Source: Isoetes engelmannii (taxonomy: Eukaryota > Streptophyta > Lycopodiopsida > Isoetales > Isoetaceae). From it: a DNA stretch of 21,727 nt. The stretch is from positions 1-21,727 of the forward strand of contig JAANSK020265939.1 of NCBI GenBank assembly GCA_011763485.2, given 5' to 3'. The position numbers and the translations under genes were made by a program. A model generated the notes under the pieces. It had not been told where the DNA came from and did no database searches. It was given only the letters and a program-made list of their open reading frames with translations. Every line of letters starts with the position of its first letter. The stretch's first letter is position 1. Below are positions 9,776-19,167 of the stretch, piece by piece.

Positions 9776-10440
9776 CCTGCCTACCCAAAAGTGTTTTGTT
9801 TGTAGACTTCATTTGTGCCTACACTGTTAATTTATGCAAAAGTTTTTTCTTTTTCTACACTATCCAGAGACTTATATTGAAGATGAGGGAAAAGAGGCTA
9901 ATGTTGGCCAAGTTGAAGGCTCATTAAGCATATAAATGTTTTGTTATTTTTTTTGATGTATTATTAATCGTCTTCTAGACCCGATGGTCTCATAGATGAA
10001 ATCAATAAACATTTCATTTCATTTCATTTCTTTCCATAAAAGGGAGTAAATTGTTCTCTTTGTCTGAATGTCTATCTTAATTAGCTCTGAAAAGATATTT
10101 TACGATCATATTTGTAACGCCATCTTACATTTATTTAGTTAAGGTTTGGATTTTTTGGGTTCAGCTATTGCTAAGGTGTTCTATTTCCTCCCTCCCTCCC
10201 TCTGCCCTTTGGACTGCTGCTCTGTCTTTGTTTGGGTCCCATAGGTCAATTGGTCTCCGTGGACGATAAAAAATTCCTCCTCCTCCTCCTCCTCCTCCTC
10301 CTCCTCCTCCTCCAGTAGCAAGTTTTGCAACATTGCTAGCCTCCGAGCAACCGGGTTATGCTCATGTATCCATGGCTGCATTTATGACTTCAATTTATAC
10401 TGTGACACTTTAGAAAACACTAAAAACCAAATAGTATCAA
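9776..10440. other. Possible retroposon tail and microsatellites, no complete gene
   Basis: A short plus-strand frame ends at a TAA near 9931 (acidic, ..EDEGKEANVGQVEGSLSI). It could be the end of a captured exon, but I see no upstream partner. AATCAATAAA is followed by four CATTT-type pentamers at about 10005-10030, like the simple-repeat tail of a LINE or SINE. (TCC)13 follows at 10275-10313. Confidence 0.35.
10275..10313 (+). repeat. (TCC)13 microsatellite
   Basis: Thirteen uninterrupted TCC units. On the minus strand a poly-Glu frame across it is produced by the repeat and is not a gene. Confidence 0.96.
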
Positions 10441-10477
10441 TGTCACTGGAGTAATTTATTTTTATAACCACAAGAGT

Positions 10478-10605
10478 TACAATGGTCAAATTGAAAATAA
10501 ATGATTAAGAAGTACTTAAAATTAGGAGAAAATATTTAGTCTACAATGGTCAACTTTAAATTAAATAGTTAAAAAAATACTCAAAATTAGGAGACATCCA
10601 TATAA
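10478..10605. repeat. 64-bp imperfect tandem duplication
   Basis: TACAATGGTCAA starts both units (10478 and 10542), and AAATTAGGAGA recurs near the end of both. The units are clearly related but well diverged. Confidence 0.8.
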
Positions 10606-11555
10606 TTTGTCTTATTTACAATACAGTTTGGCACCATAACATTTGACGTGGGTTTTAAATAATTTAAGATGTATAAAAATATTAGTCCATAATGACAATG
10701 CAACCTGTACAAATTGTGTGCTTTAACAATTTAGATTTAAAAAGGACGATTCCAAATACCAATAGTTCTTCACCAGCAATATGAGATAATGATATGATGT
10801 CCAATCAGATGGTTGAAAGGCTCCACATGAAATGGGTTTTGATTGATCATATTGGCCCTATTATTTGCCATTCGGGGCATGGTGTAGTGGCTGGACCTTA
10901 AACCGCCACACCTGAGGTGACGGGTCCAAACCTGGCTAATATCGGTCTAGTAATAAGAACCTTAAAAATCCATTGACTTGAGGTCATAGGCTCAAGTACG
11001 ACTAACCGGTCCATTGGTAGAGACCTTAAACCTGCTCGATAGTGACATGCAAAGTAGCTCTAATATATGGCGTCTAGGTAGTGGATTGACTTATGAATAT
11101 ACTCATGATGTGATGATGAATAGAATGACATCCATTCATAAGAATAAAAACATTGGCCCTATTATCATGTAGATAAGAAAAAGCTCACGTAGAGATGAAA
11201 TGTGGCTTGAAGAACTTTGTTTATTAGGTAAACACTAGTCATAAAAGACACCATAATATCTGATGTGGGCCTTATATAATTTAGGATGCATAAAAATATG
11301 TGTCCATATTGACAATGTAACTGTGCAAAATATGTGCTTTAACAATTTAGAAATTTAAAAAATACAAATCCAAAAATCAATAGTTCCTCACCATCAATAT
11401 GAGATACGATATGATGTCCAATTACATGGCTGAGTAAAGAGTCTAACATGGGATGGGTTATAATTGATCACATTGGCCCTATTCTCATGTCCATGCAGAT
11501 TAGAAAAAGCTTACAAAGAGTTGAAATTTGGGTTGGAGAACTAGTCATAACGACC
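10590..11555. repeat. About 316-bp tandem duplication, left unit split by a SINE
   Basis: The left unit (about 10590-11215) and right unit (about 11216-11540) share, in order, CACCATAA, GACAATG, GTGCTTTAACAATTTAG, CAATATGAGATA, GATATGATGTCCAAT, ATTGGCCCTATT and AGAAAAAGCT. Homologous points are 617 bp apart; removing the 301-bp insertion and duplicated target gives about 316. A partial third start follows near 11540 (AGAACTAGTCATAA). The divergence, roughly a fifth by eye, indicates an old duplication. Confidence 0.85.
10865..11151 (+). mobile_element. tRNA-derived SINE, 14-bp target-site duplication
   Basis: Flanked by the exact direct repeat ATTGGCCCTATTAT at 10851-10864 and 11152-11165. 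The tandem sister unit has the unoccupied site near 11490 (ATTGGCCCTATTCTCATG). The head looks like a tRNA gene: A box TGGTGTAGTGG at 10880-10890, B box GGGTCCAAACC at 10922-10932 (31 bases between). A second pair follows: CGGTCTAGTAA at 10943-10953 and GGCTCAAGTAC at 10989-10999. A third partial head (TTGGTAGAGACCTTAAACC) begins near 11010. The body ends in AT-rich sequence with AATAAAAAC before the right target copy. No coding capacity; it would have depended on LINE machinery in trans. Confidence 0.85.
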
Positions 11556-11641
11556 CTACATTCTCAGATATCTAGTGACATCCTCATGGATAACTTGAAT
11601 AACTACTGAACTTGGATTTGATTACAATACTGTAAGTTTTA

Positions 11642-11789
11642 CAAGAAAATAATAGTAAAAATATGTATACAATTCTATTTGCTCGACTTTATACCACTTA
11701 TAAACTACTAGTGTCCAAGAAAATAATAGTAAAAATATGTATACAATTCTATTTGCTCGACTTTATACCACTTATAAACTATTAGTGTC
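11642..11789. repeat. 74-bp tandem duplication, nearly perfect
   Basis: Units 11642-11715 and 11716-11789 differ at one base (AAACTACTAG against AAACTATTAG). It is much younger than the neighbouring 316-bp and 64-bp duplications. Confidence 0.97.
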
Positions 11790-12600
11790 CAGTTTCCAAA
11801 GTTCAAGTTGGAAACTAAGGCTATGTTTGGGAGGACGTCCTCTCCGTATAATGGTTATTCCATTCTTTGTTCCCTAACAAGATGAAACGTTTCTAACTTA
11901 TATCATTGAATTCACAGAATAAGAGAACGGGCCATGCTTTTTTATAGGATATGACGAGGATAGTTTTTCTTAGCAGGTGTGTTACATGACATGCCAAAGA
12001 GAGAATGGACATGTACATTGACAACTTAAATGACAATGGAAGTTAAGATGTCTTGCAAAGTAGGGGCCAAGTCTAGGTCCAACTGGCTGAAGATACCAAT
12101 TTCATTTTCTGTGACTCTTTATAAGATATGATTAGCACCTCAGAGGAGTCCATATTGGCTTATTGTACAATTGTTTAGGCAGTATTGCGAGCGCATTTGG
12201 CCCACAATGGAATAGATGAGGGTGACAGGAAAGCTTAAGTGTGTTTGTAAATGTAAACCAAGAATAGAGTCATCAGACAACGAAGGATACAACGACAAGA
12301 CAACGAAGGATACAACGACAGAAAGGCATTTTTCTAAAGAAAATTACAACCCTTTTTTAAGAGCGAAAGATCCAGAGGTAGTGATGCAAATTAGGTGAGG
12401 TATCAGCTCAGCAGGATTGGCAGGATATAGGAAGGCGAGGTGGAATAGGAGGATGAGGAAACGGATAAAGACTTATGTTCTTCAGGGTCAGTAAAGGTGG
12501 GGAGGAAGGGGAGAACAGGATAGATAGATGCAGTTTTTAATATCCACGAGAAGCCGTGAAGAGGGCGTAATTCGGCATGGGATATACGTGTGAACACGGG
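11790..12600. other. Intergenic stretch with a 23-bp tandem pair, no gene seen
   Basis: Begins with GGCTATGTTTGGGAGG, a phrase like plant MITE ends, but I find no inverted partner. GAGGACGTCCTC at 11831-11842 is a 12-base palindrome. The short frames near 12216-12398 and 12403-12597 show no domain. Confidence 0.4.
12275..12320 (+). repeat. Perfect 23-bp tandem duplication
   Basis: AGACAACGAAGG..GACA occurs at 12275-12297 and again at 12298-12320 without difference. Confidence 0.96.
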
Positions 12601-12616
12601 TGGGGGTATAATGGGG

Positions 12617-12656
12617 GCCCTTATTTTGAATAAGATTTCATATTCAAAATAAGGGC
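12617..12656. repeat. Perfect inverted repeat, 16-bp stem, 8-base loop
   Basis: GCCCTTATTTTGAATA and TATTCAAAATAAGGGC are exact reverse complements around AGATTTCA. It lies among G-runs (GGGTGGGGG before, GGGGGGTGGGGG after) about 1.3 kb upstream of the WDL start codon. Confidence 0.95.
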
Positions 12657-12681
12657 ACTAATAAGTGGGGGGTGGGGGTCC

Positions 12682-12703
12682 AAGGTCCACAAAATTGGAC
12701 CTT
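12682..12703. repeat. Perfect inverted repeat, 8-bp stem, 6-base loop
   Basis: AAGGTCCA and TGGACCTT around CAAAAT, 25 bases after the 16-bp inverted repeat. Confidence 0.85.
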
Positions 12704-12739
12704 TATTTCAAAATAGAACAAAAAGGTTCCATTCAAAAC

Positions 12740-13080
12740 CTTACAAGCCCGCGAATCACCCCCAGCCGTTGTTCACACGCGCTTTTTACCCCCCCACGTG
12801 CATCCTAGGGCCCATGACAAACCTTGTCCCCACGATCGCAGCCGTCAAAGCACGTCTTTTAAACCGGGCCCCGTGCACGATTTAATCACGACCGTTAAAC
12901 ACACCTGGCTCCCACGTCTACAATGCCTCATACGTGTCACGACACTTAAAACCAATCTCAACCGTCGATCTAAAGTGGTCCGCGGACCAGTTTTTCGGGG
13001 ACGGGATCAGATCCTTCCCGTCCTCAAGAACACTATTTTCTCTCTCCAAAGAAAGCAAGCACACGAATCGGTCGGCCGGA
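12740..13080 (+). promoter_or_regulatory. Probable promoter region of the WDL gene
   Basis: A locally GC- and CpG-richer block in AT-rich surroundings. It holds a G-box CACGTG at 12795-12800, further ACGT cores at 12914 and 12932, and CCGTT (AACGG on the other strand) at 12766-12770 and 12892-12896. AACGG is the core of the MSA element used by three-repeat MYB factors for G2/M genes, which would suit a microtubule protein. No TATA box is evident. The CT-rich stretch TTTCTCTCTCC near 13040 may mark transcription starts. Function is inferred from motifs and position only. Confidence 0.5.
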
Positions 13081-13792
13081 AGTATGGATGGTCGGAATAG
13101 ATTTCCTTGAGTCTTGCTGCATGCGTTTTTCGTACACAGACCTCTAGCAGAGGTTAGCCTTTTTCCCGTTTCGTTTTTCAGCTGATTTCTTGCACGAAAA
13201 CGGATGTTGTTATTTGATTCAGGTCGATTCTTGGCATGCATGGATTTTGTAGCTTTTTAAGGTCTAAATGTGGGAGAATTTACCGCGAAACATATTTCTG
13301 TCAAACTCCGGGATTTGAGCTTGCATTAATTTTCTGTCTTATCCGTGATCAGCGGGATCGGAGCTCATTCTCCCCAGCTTGATTGATTACTTGACATTGT
13401 CATGATTCAGAATAATTCTGTCCAAATCTGAGCAGATACCGTTTACCTGGGGCTATAAAAATCGGATAGAATTTCAGTTCTTGTGCAAATCTTGCATGCT
13501 GTTCATTGCGGGTTTTGAATCATATTTACCTCATTTGTTGTAGTGTAGTGCGAAAGAAGTGTTAGAAACTTGGCTACTGTTGATACAGAGCCGTTGCTCA
13601 GTAGTTATTGTTTTGAAGAAAATTGTAGCTTAAATTCAATTGAAATTTAAAGCTTCGTCGCTGTCATGGATCGCTTTGCGCGCAGGTAGAATAATTAAAT
13701 TAGACTCTTTCTCGCACTGTTAGTTTGAAATGCATGCCTAATTAGAGCACTGGTGGTTAAAAATAGTGCTAAACACGTAACCAATTTGGCAG

Positions 13793-14012
13793 ATGGAGTT
13801 TCCTATTATGATCGAGGGGGTTCGAGGTGCTCTAACTTGCGATTTTTCTCGAAGTGTAGCTCAGGTATATCCCCTGTGCAATTTTCGTATTGATTTTCCT
13901 TTTTGCATCAGACCGCTCTGTATTTACACAATTATAGAGATCTTCATCAATCTGAAACATTTGTTTTCCTTATTTGCAGTTTATAAGGATAAATGGCTTC
14001 AGTTACCCCTAA
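13793..14012 (+). other. 5'-UTR exon and overlapping uORF of the WDL gene
   Basis: A probable non-coding exon spans 13793-13864: acceptor TTTGGCAG before it, donor CAG/GTATAT after it. Intron 13865-13979 (115 bp) ends TTATTTGCAG. The exon begins exactly with ATG and stays open, MEFPIMIEGVRGAL.., through the junction to a TAA at 14010-14012, 34 codons. This frame overlaps the main start (13993) in another frame, so initiation here would reduce WDL translation. Upstream 5'-UTR structure is uncertain: donors CAG/GTAGAA at 13686 and GAG/GTTAGC near 13154 are both possible. Confidence 0.55.
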
Positions 14013-16545
14013 GGTTAGGGGTGTTGGGTGTGTGCCGGTTGAGGGTAGCGGAAGGAAATCGGTGACTTTGCCTAATAGGTATATCGAGGAATTGGAAATA
14101 AATTATTCAAGCCCAGGTGTGGTTTCTAAGCAGAAAGCCTTCTTTGAAGAAGTTATCCGATCAATGTCCACAGATAAGTCTGCTTTTCGTAAGTCCGCTG
14201 GAAGAATAAGCAGCGGTAATAGGAGTAGGATTGCTAGTAAAACCAAGAGTCCTGAAAAGGTGATAGAGGCGATTACTAAAAGTGAAGATTTGACCACGGC
14301 TAGAGCTCTGAATTTCTCAGAAAATAATACCGATTATGTCCGTGTGGAAACAGAGGATATTATTCTAAATCATTTGGAAGACCATCCCCAGATTGGCGAA
14401 GTTATCCCTGATGCTTGTGTTGTGGCAGATAATTATACAACGGCATATATTCCCTCTTCTATTGGAGAGGACGTTGTCGTAATTGATAATGCCCAACTAT
14501 CAGAGATCGATCTAGTTTGCAGTGATAGTGAAGTTCAGAAAGAAGTGATTACTGTCGATATTAGTCAGATTAGCATGGAGGAAAGCGAGTATCCCCTTTA
14601 TCAAGAAGCTCAGCAGGCCGTGGAAAATTGCAAAGAAAATATGAGTTTCAGCCAGGTAAATTTTTTGCATTTGTAAACTAATTGATGAATTTTAACATGC
14701 CAATTGATGAATTTGCAATTAATTGCATACACAATGCGAATTCCTCTGTTTTTCAAGACATACGTTATTAACTATCGACATGAATGCAGAGGAATGAGAC
14801 AGAAGAGCGATCGAAAGCTGCAGCAAAGAAAGCTGCTCGACTGTTACGGGCTGGAAAAACTGATGCAACTAAGAAAAGTGCTGTTTTAGAGGTCCAAACC
14901 AAGAAGCATGCTCATTCTGCAGCTAAAGGCCCTGTGTCAAGATCAACGAATTTTACTGTCCCAGAGCCATTTGCCTTGGCCACTGATAGAAGAGCTTCTT
15001 ATGGATGCAGAGAGCCGCTTCATAATGTTAAAAATTCCAAGGAGAATGAAGTACCAACAAGAAAATCTCAGGTTTCTACTATTTTCCCATTTGCTTCTTA
15101 AAGGAATTAGTGTATAATATTGAACATGGGTGTATCAGGGCATACCTAATGGCTCAGTAAAACCTGGAGGAAGGAAATCTGTCTTAACAGATTCAAGGTA
15201 ATCCTTTTACCGAATTTGCTTTTGTCACATTTTATTCTTCCTACATCTTCCCAAACTCTGTTTCCTTTAGGATTTCGGAGAAATCTGATGAAAATGTAGC
15301 CTCCGAAAGATGTTTAAGTTCGAAGGAAGCCAGAAACCAAGCTGGATTTACCTTCAGACTCGATGAGCGTGCCGAGAAACGAAAAGAGGTATAATCCTTT
15401 GGTCTATTGATATTTTTTTAGTTCAGCAGAGGCACTAATCTTAAGTCATTTCAAAATAGTTTAATTCTAAGATGGAACAAAAGATACAAGCAATGGAGGC
15501 AGAAAAAAACGAATTGCAAGCGAAAACAAAGGTACTCATCATTCATTTTTCCAACCTCCTTCACTTAGCCCATTTTAAACTTCAATTTTGTGGATTTGTT
15601 TCAGGAAGAACTTGAAACAGAAATTAAACAGCTCAGACGGAGCTTGACATTTAAAGCAACACCCATGCCACAATTTTATCACGAGGCTCCCCCACCAAGG
15701 CCAGAGCTTAAGAAGGTGAAGTACTATGTTTCTTATGCTCTTTGTTTGTTCCCTATTTTTAAAGAACGAAAGACAATTTATATTAATATAAGAATGTTTA
15801 TTATGGTTAAAGAAACTGACAGTGTGTATGTGTCTAGGTTCCTCCAACTTGTCCAAAATCCCCAAAACTTGGAAGATGGAAGGGTGAGAGAGAGACCTCC
15901 TCTGAAAGGGGCGTAGTCAGGCTATGCCGGCTTGGGTGCGTCCACCATGAAAATGGATGTCCAAATGGTTTGGATTCAAATGGTATGGATTTGACTTATA
16001 AGAAGGCAAGCAAAGATGATCTGCAATCCGCCATTGTCAAACAAAAACCTCCAATTCAACGTGCTGGAAGAAAAATGGTGGGAGGCAACAATGAGAAAGG
16101 CAAAGCAGTTGCACCATCGAAGACTGAAGCTGAAATAGAGGCTTCTGATTTTGCTGAAGCAGAGGCTGAAGCTGCTAGGGAAACTCAAAGTTGTTCTGCA
16201 TCAGATTCCTCTGAGAATTCGCAAAAGAAAGAAGGTATGGAAGAACAAGATGTGGATATTTCTACCAAATCAGATGGTCTGGAATCTGCTTCTGCAGTTA
16301 CAGATAGTAAGAGGAGGAAATTTAGGCTAGGAGCTTCAAGGTTGCAGGCAAGGTTGAGTCTTGCAACTTCCACAGAACAGGCTCCTTCCAAAATAACTGA
16401 GACTTCAGGTTTGAAGAGCCAGGAGACAATGGGAAGCAGGAAGTGGGAACATGCTAGACTTAGTGCTCCTACATTTAGCAGCCTGCGGCGCGAAAACTTG
16501 AGAAGGAATTCCAGGCCCAGTGCTACTGTGCCAGTAGCATCTTGA
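13993..16545 (+). CDS. WDL: WAVE-DAMPENED2-like (TPX2-domain) microtubule-associated protein
   Basis: Coding exons: 13993-14655, 14790-15071, 15139-15197, 15271-15388, 15460-15531, 15605-15715, 15838-16545; all junctions GT-AG and in phase, giving 670 residues. The start is the first ATG after an in-frame TAA directly before it. Residues about 1-315 are Ser/Lys-rich and probably disordered; 265-290 contain [18 protein letters not shown], a block typical of the family. The TPX2 domain spans about 361-447: [15 protein letters not shown], a coiled segment ([19 protein letters not shown]), then [24 protein letters not shown] and PKSPKLGR. The tail to 670 is low complexity and ends in Arg/Ser-rich sequence. 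Known family members bind and bundle cortical microtubules and affect anisotropic growth. The length is greater than the roughly 400-500 residues of Arabidopsis members as I recall. I see no lesion. Which WDL paralogue it matches cannot be told. Confidence 0.95.
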
Positions 16546-16830
16546 GTGCAAGCAGATGCAGATCTACAAAACAGAAAAAAAGGAAGCAAAATTCAAAAAA
16601 TGCATTTGACAGAGTTCATAGATCAGAAAGATTGGAACATTCTTTCAAAGCCAACCAAGAGTTCAGGAATAAGTGCTTTTAAAAGCCTTTTGTATAAGTT
16701 GTGTAAAAAATTGCTATTATAGAAGAGATATATGTTTTGGTTATTGTGTAATCTTTGCAGTATATCTATACAACTGTTTTCAGCCTGTAATGTTTGAGTT
16801 CACTTCTCAATTTCAAGGTTCCTATAGTTT
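16546..16830 (+). other. 3' untranslated region of the WDL gene (probable)
   Basis: AT-rich sequence after the stop codon. There is no exact AATAAA at a suitable distance; TGTGTAA and GTAATG near 16690-16795 with T-rich runs are plausible plant-type far- and near-upstream elements. The 3' end is therefore not fixed. Confidence 0.4.
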
Positions 16831-17099
16831 ACATCATCTTCAATGGAAAAGGTTCTTTAACTCTTTAGTAACTTTTAAAGGCAGTAAGGCTAAAGGAACC
16901 AATGGGTCAAAAGAGAGGAAGGACCATTAAAGCAAATAGGACTAGAAGAATGAACAAACGGGCCAATTGGAAAACATAAACAAATAGTATGAATGGAGCA
17001 AATAGAATGGTGCAATCATTCGTATAAACAAAGGAAAACAGCAAATACGAAATGCAAATAGATTGAACAATGATAAATTTTCATGTCAGTGTATAAACT
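16831..17099. other. No gene seen
   Basis: A-rich sequence with repeated AAATAG-type words (for example GCAAATAG, ACAAATAG, GAGCAAATAG) between the WDL gene and a LINE fragment. I see nothing codable. Confidence 0.4.
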
Positions 17100-17330
17100 C
17101 TAATTAAATGATGATGATGAAGTGTTAAGAAGGCTTTTTGTACCTCTAGGTCATTGCAAGAAGGAACATCACCGGCCCCAGACTTCAACCCCGTATAGAA
17201 GAATGGGCTCCACCAATACCTTGAACAGATGTGATTGATGCCCCTAGTCATAGTACATGTCTAAGCCACTCGAAAGTCTAAAACCATATATGCTTGCTGG
17301 ATATAGCAACACAGGCTATGTTTATATTTC
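17100..17330 (-). mobile_element. LINE fragment: region downstream of reverse transcriptase
   Basis: The minus strand reads KVLVEPILLYGVEVWG, the conserved (L/V)VxPVLLYGxEVWG phrase that follows the reverse transcriptase in many non-LTR ORF2 proteins. After a stop and frame change it continues DVPSCNDLEVQKAFL. Upstream, CYIQQAYMV matches the A-Y-x-(L/M) segment usually seen before it. The fragment stops abruptly near 17110 at a (TCA)4-like run that could be its simple-repeat tail. Only about 200 bp survive, with several stops and frameshifts. Confidence 0.78.
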
Positions 17331-18480
17331 CATCCTATATCATAGGATCCCAAAGATCCACAACTTAATACATGTGTTCTACTATGTATAATCTTGCAAC
17401 GAGGAGGCCATAGATGTGAGGCGTGTACTATATTGAATACATTTGGGCGCTGTCACACATGTCGAGCTGACCATTGTTTAGTGAGATTTTGTAGATACCA
17501 TATGTAGCAGTAAAGATATCATACATAGAAGTAGATATCCTTTTACATGAAAGACTGTTTGCACACACGTATCATCCTCCGAAGGAATTTATACATTTTA
17601 TGTGCAATTTATCACACCACGCGAAACCTGCACACGCATTTTAGCAGCAAGGTAAAAGCATGTTAGGGTGTCCCTGAAAAAGTATCATTTAGGAACCACA
17701 AAAGTAAAAGATATCTAGCACTGGGTACTGGGAACCTGTGTAATATCTCAATAAAAGGTACGTTTTAGAATTGTTGTATTTATTTTGACCTCCGATAGCA
17801 TTATCTTTATCTTAACTTTGAATATTAACATGTCCTTTGTTATATGGTACAAGCACAGGGGAGTGGTCCGCAATGAAAGAGCTATACGGAATTGGCAAAG
17901 CTACGAGGCACATTTTTTACATTTAACCTATAATATGGGAAGATCATTAGCTGTAATTGTTAGAAGTGGTCATGATTGTAGCAAGAAAATTTACCTTTAA
18001 ATGTAAAGGGGGTGACATATATTTACAAAAGGGAGGACATTGATGTATTTTAGTTCATATACAAGCACCATCAGGAATTCACTGACAGACAGTTTATCAG
18101 ATACAGAGAATTATTCTACACACAGGATGATGGCAGATGCTTATGGGACTTTAGATATTACTACTCATGGTTGAGCAGGATTTCTACAGGTTGATACGGG
18201 ACCAACTATAGATAGCCGATTTTTATGTCATGGGAACATCTGACAATTTCACCTCCAATTTCAATATCCTTTTCTCTGCTGCCAGTACACCTATTGATCC
18301 TAAAATTCCCACGATTCCCCAAAATCCGATTGACAGTATTGTAGTTATATCATGCCATATCATTATGGTCTAGAGCAATAATTTGAAAAAGGGCACAATC
18401 AATGGTCTATTTTATTTTATGAAGAAGCCATTATTTTATGAATAATATATAATAGCATGGAATTAGCACATGGCAAGTTT
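17331..18480. other. Intergenic stretch without a recognised gene
   Basis: AT-rich sequence with stops in all frames apart from a 71-codon plus-strand stretch (17785-18000) that has no known motif. No arrays or strong inverted repeats seen. Confidence 0.4.
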
Positions 18481-18548
18481 TACAAAAGCACTGAGATCGG
18501 ATTTTGTGATTGTTGACTGTAGACAGGTCAGCGCATGTCATAAGGGGG

Positions 18549-19167
18549 ATGCCCCCGAAGGCAAAGAAGGGCTATGAAGCTGAGTATGAGGGAGACACAA
18601 CCAATTTGTTGGTTGTGATGTATGAACTGAAATCGAAATCCAGAATTTGATATTAGAGGTGGAAGGAATGCATGGAACTTGATGAACTAGTAGCTCAAAA
18701 CACTAGTTTGAAGAATCAGAATGCAGAATTGTTCTCTAATTTGCAAAAACCATCCACAGATTTTAGAGCACAGATTACTGAATTGGAGACCAAACTAGCA
18801 TCCCACAAAGGAGCAAATGAAGATACATCATGCTGAAATATCATCAGAGCAAATAGACCAAGAAAGAAGCCATAGCAACGAATCTGAAAATATCGGGACT
18901 TTCTGAGATTGATGGAGAAGATATCACAATACAGTGAGACGGTTTTTTTCCGAAACAATGCATTTACATGATCCTCTTCATGTATCATCCAGAAGATTGG
19001 GAAAACCGGGCAGCCATACTCGTTCTACATTAGTAAGATTTCAAACCAAGGAGGCAAGAGATTGTGTGCTAATCAGGATTTGTAGCCTATCTGGATCATG
19101 GAGGCAGGGCAATAATAATAAACAGGAAACACAAATAGGAAGCAAGGGCCTTGAGAATCAGTCCTAG
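18549..19167 (+). pseudogene. LINE ORF1 remnant: basic N-terminus, coiled coil, RRM-like domain
   Basis: Opens with ATG inside GGGGGATGCCCCC and reads MPPKAKKGYEAEYEGDTTN. Next comes a heptad-like coiled coil (ELDELVAQNTSLKNQNAEL, then DFRAQITELETKLAS). An RRM-like ORF1 core follows: LKISGLSEIDGEDI, RRLGKPGSHTRSTLVRFQT and KEARDCVL, matching the G-L-x-E-x-x-G-E-D ... RxGK ... RPxxVRF pattern of LINE-1-type ORF1 proteins, which bind the element's own RNA. The frame is broken: two stops after residue 38 or so, a frameshift near 18835 and a further stop before the RR-GK block. The TAG at 19165-19167 directly precedes the endonuclease region. Confidence 0.82.

Noticed and set aside
10181-10381. 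Minus-strand frame with a long Glu run
   Set aside because: Produced by the (TCC)13 microsatellite; no flanking protein features.
11823-11842. MITE-like end GGCTATGTTTGGGAGG
   Set aside because: No matching inverted end or target duplication found nearby.
12601-12680. Possible G-quadruplex
   Set aside because: Only three close G-runs on either side of the 16-bp stem; four suitably spaced runs are not present.
16185-16589. Minus-strand frame opposite the last WDL exon
   Set aside because: Shadow of a confidently coding exon.
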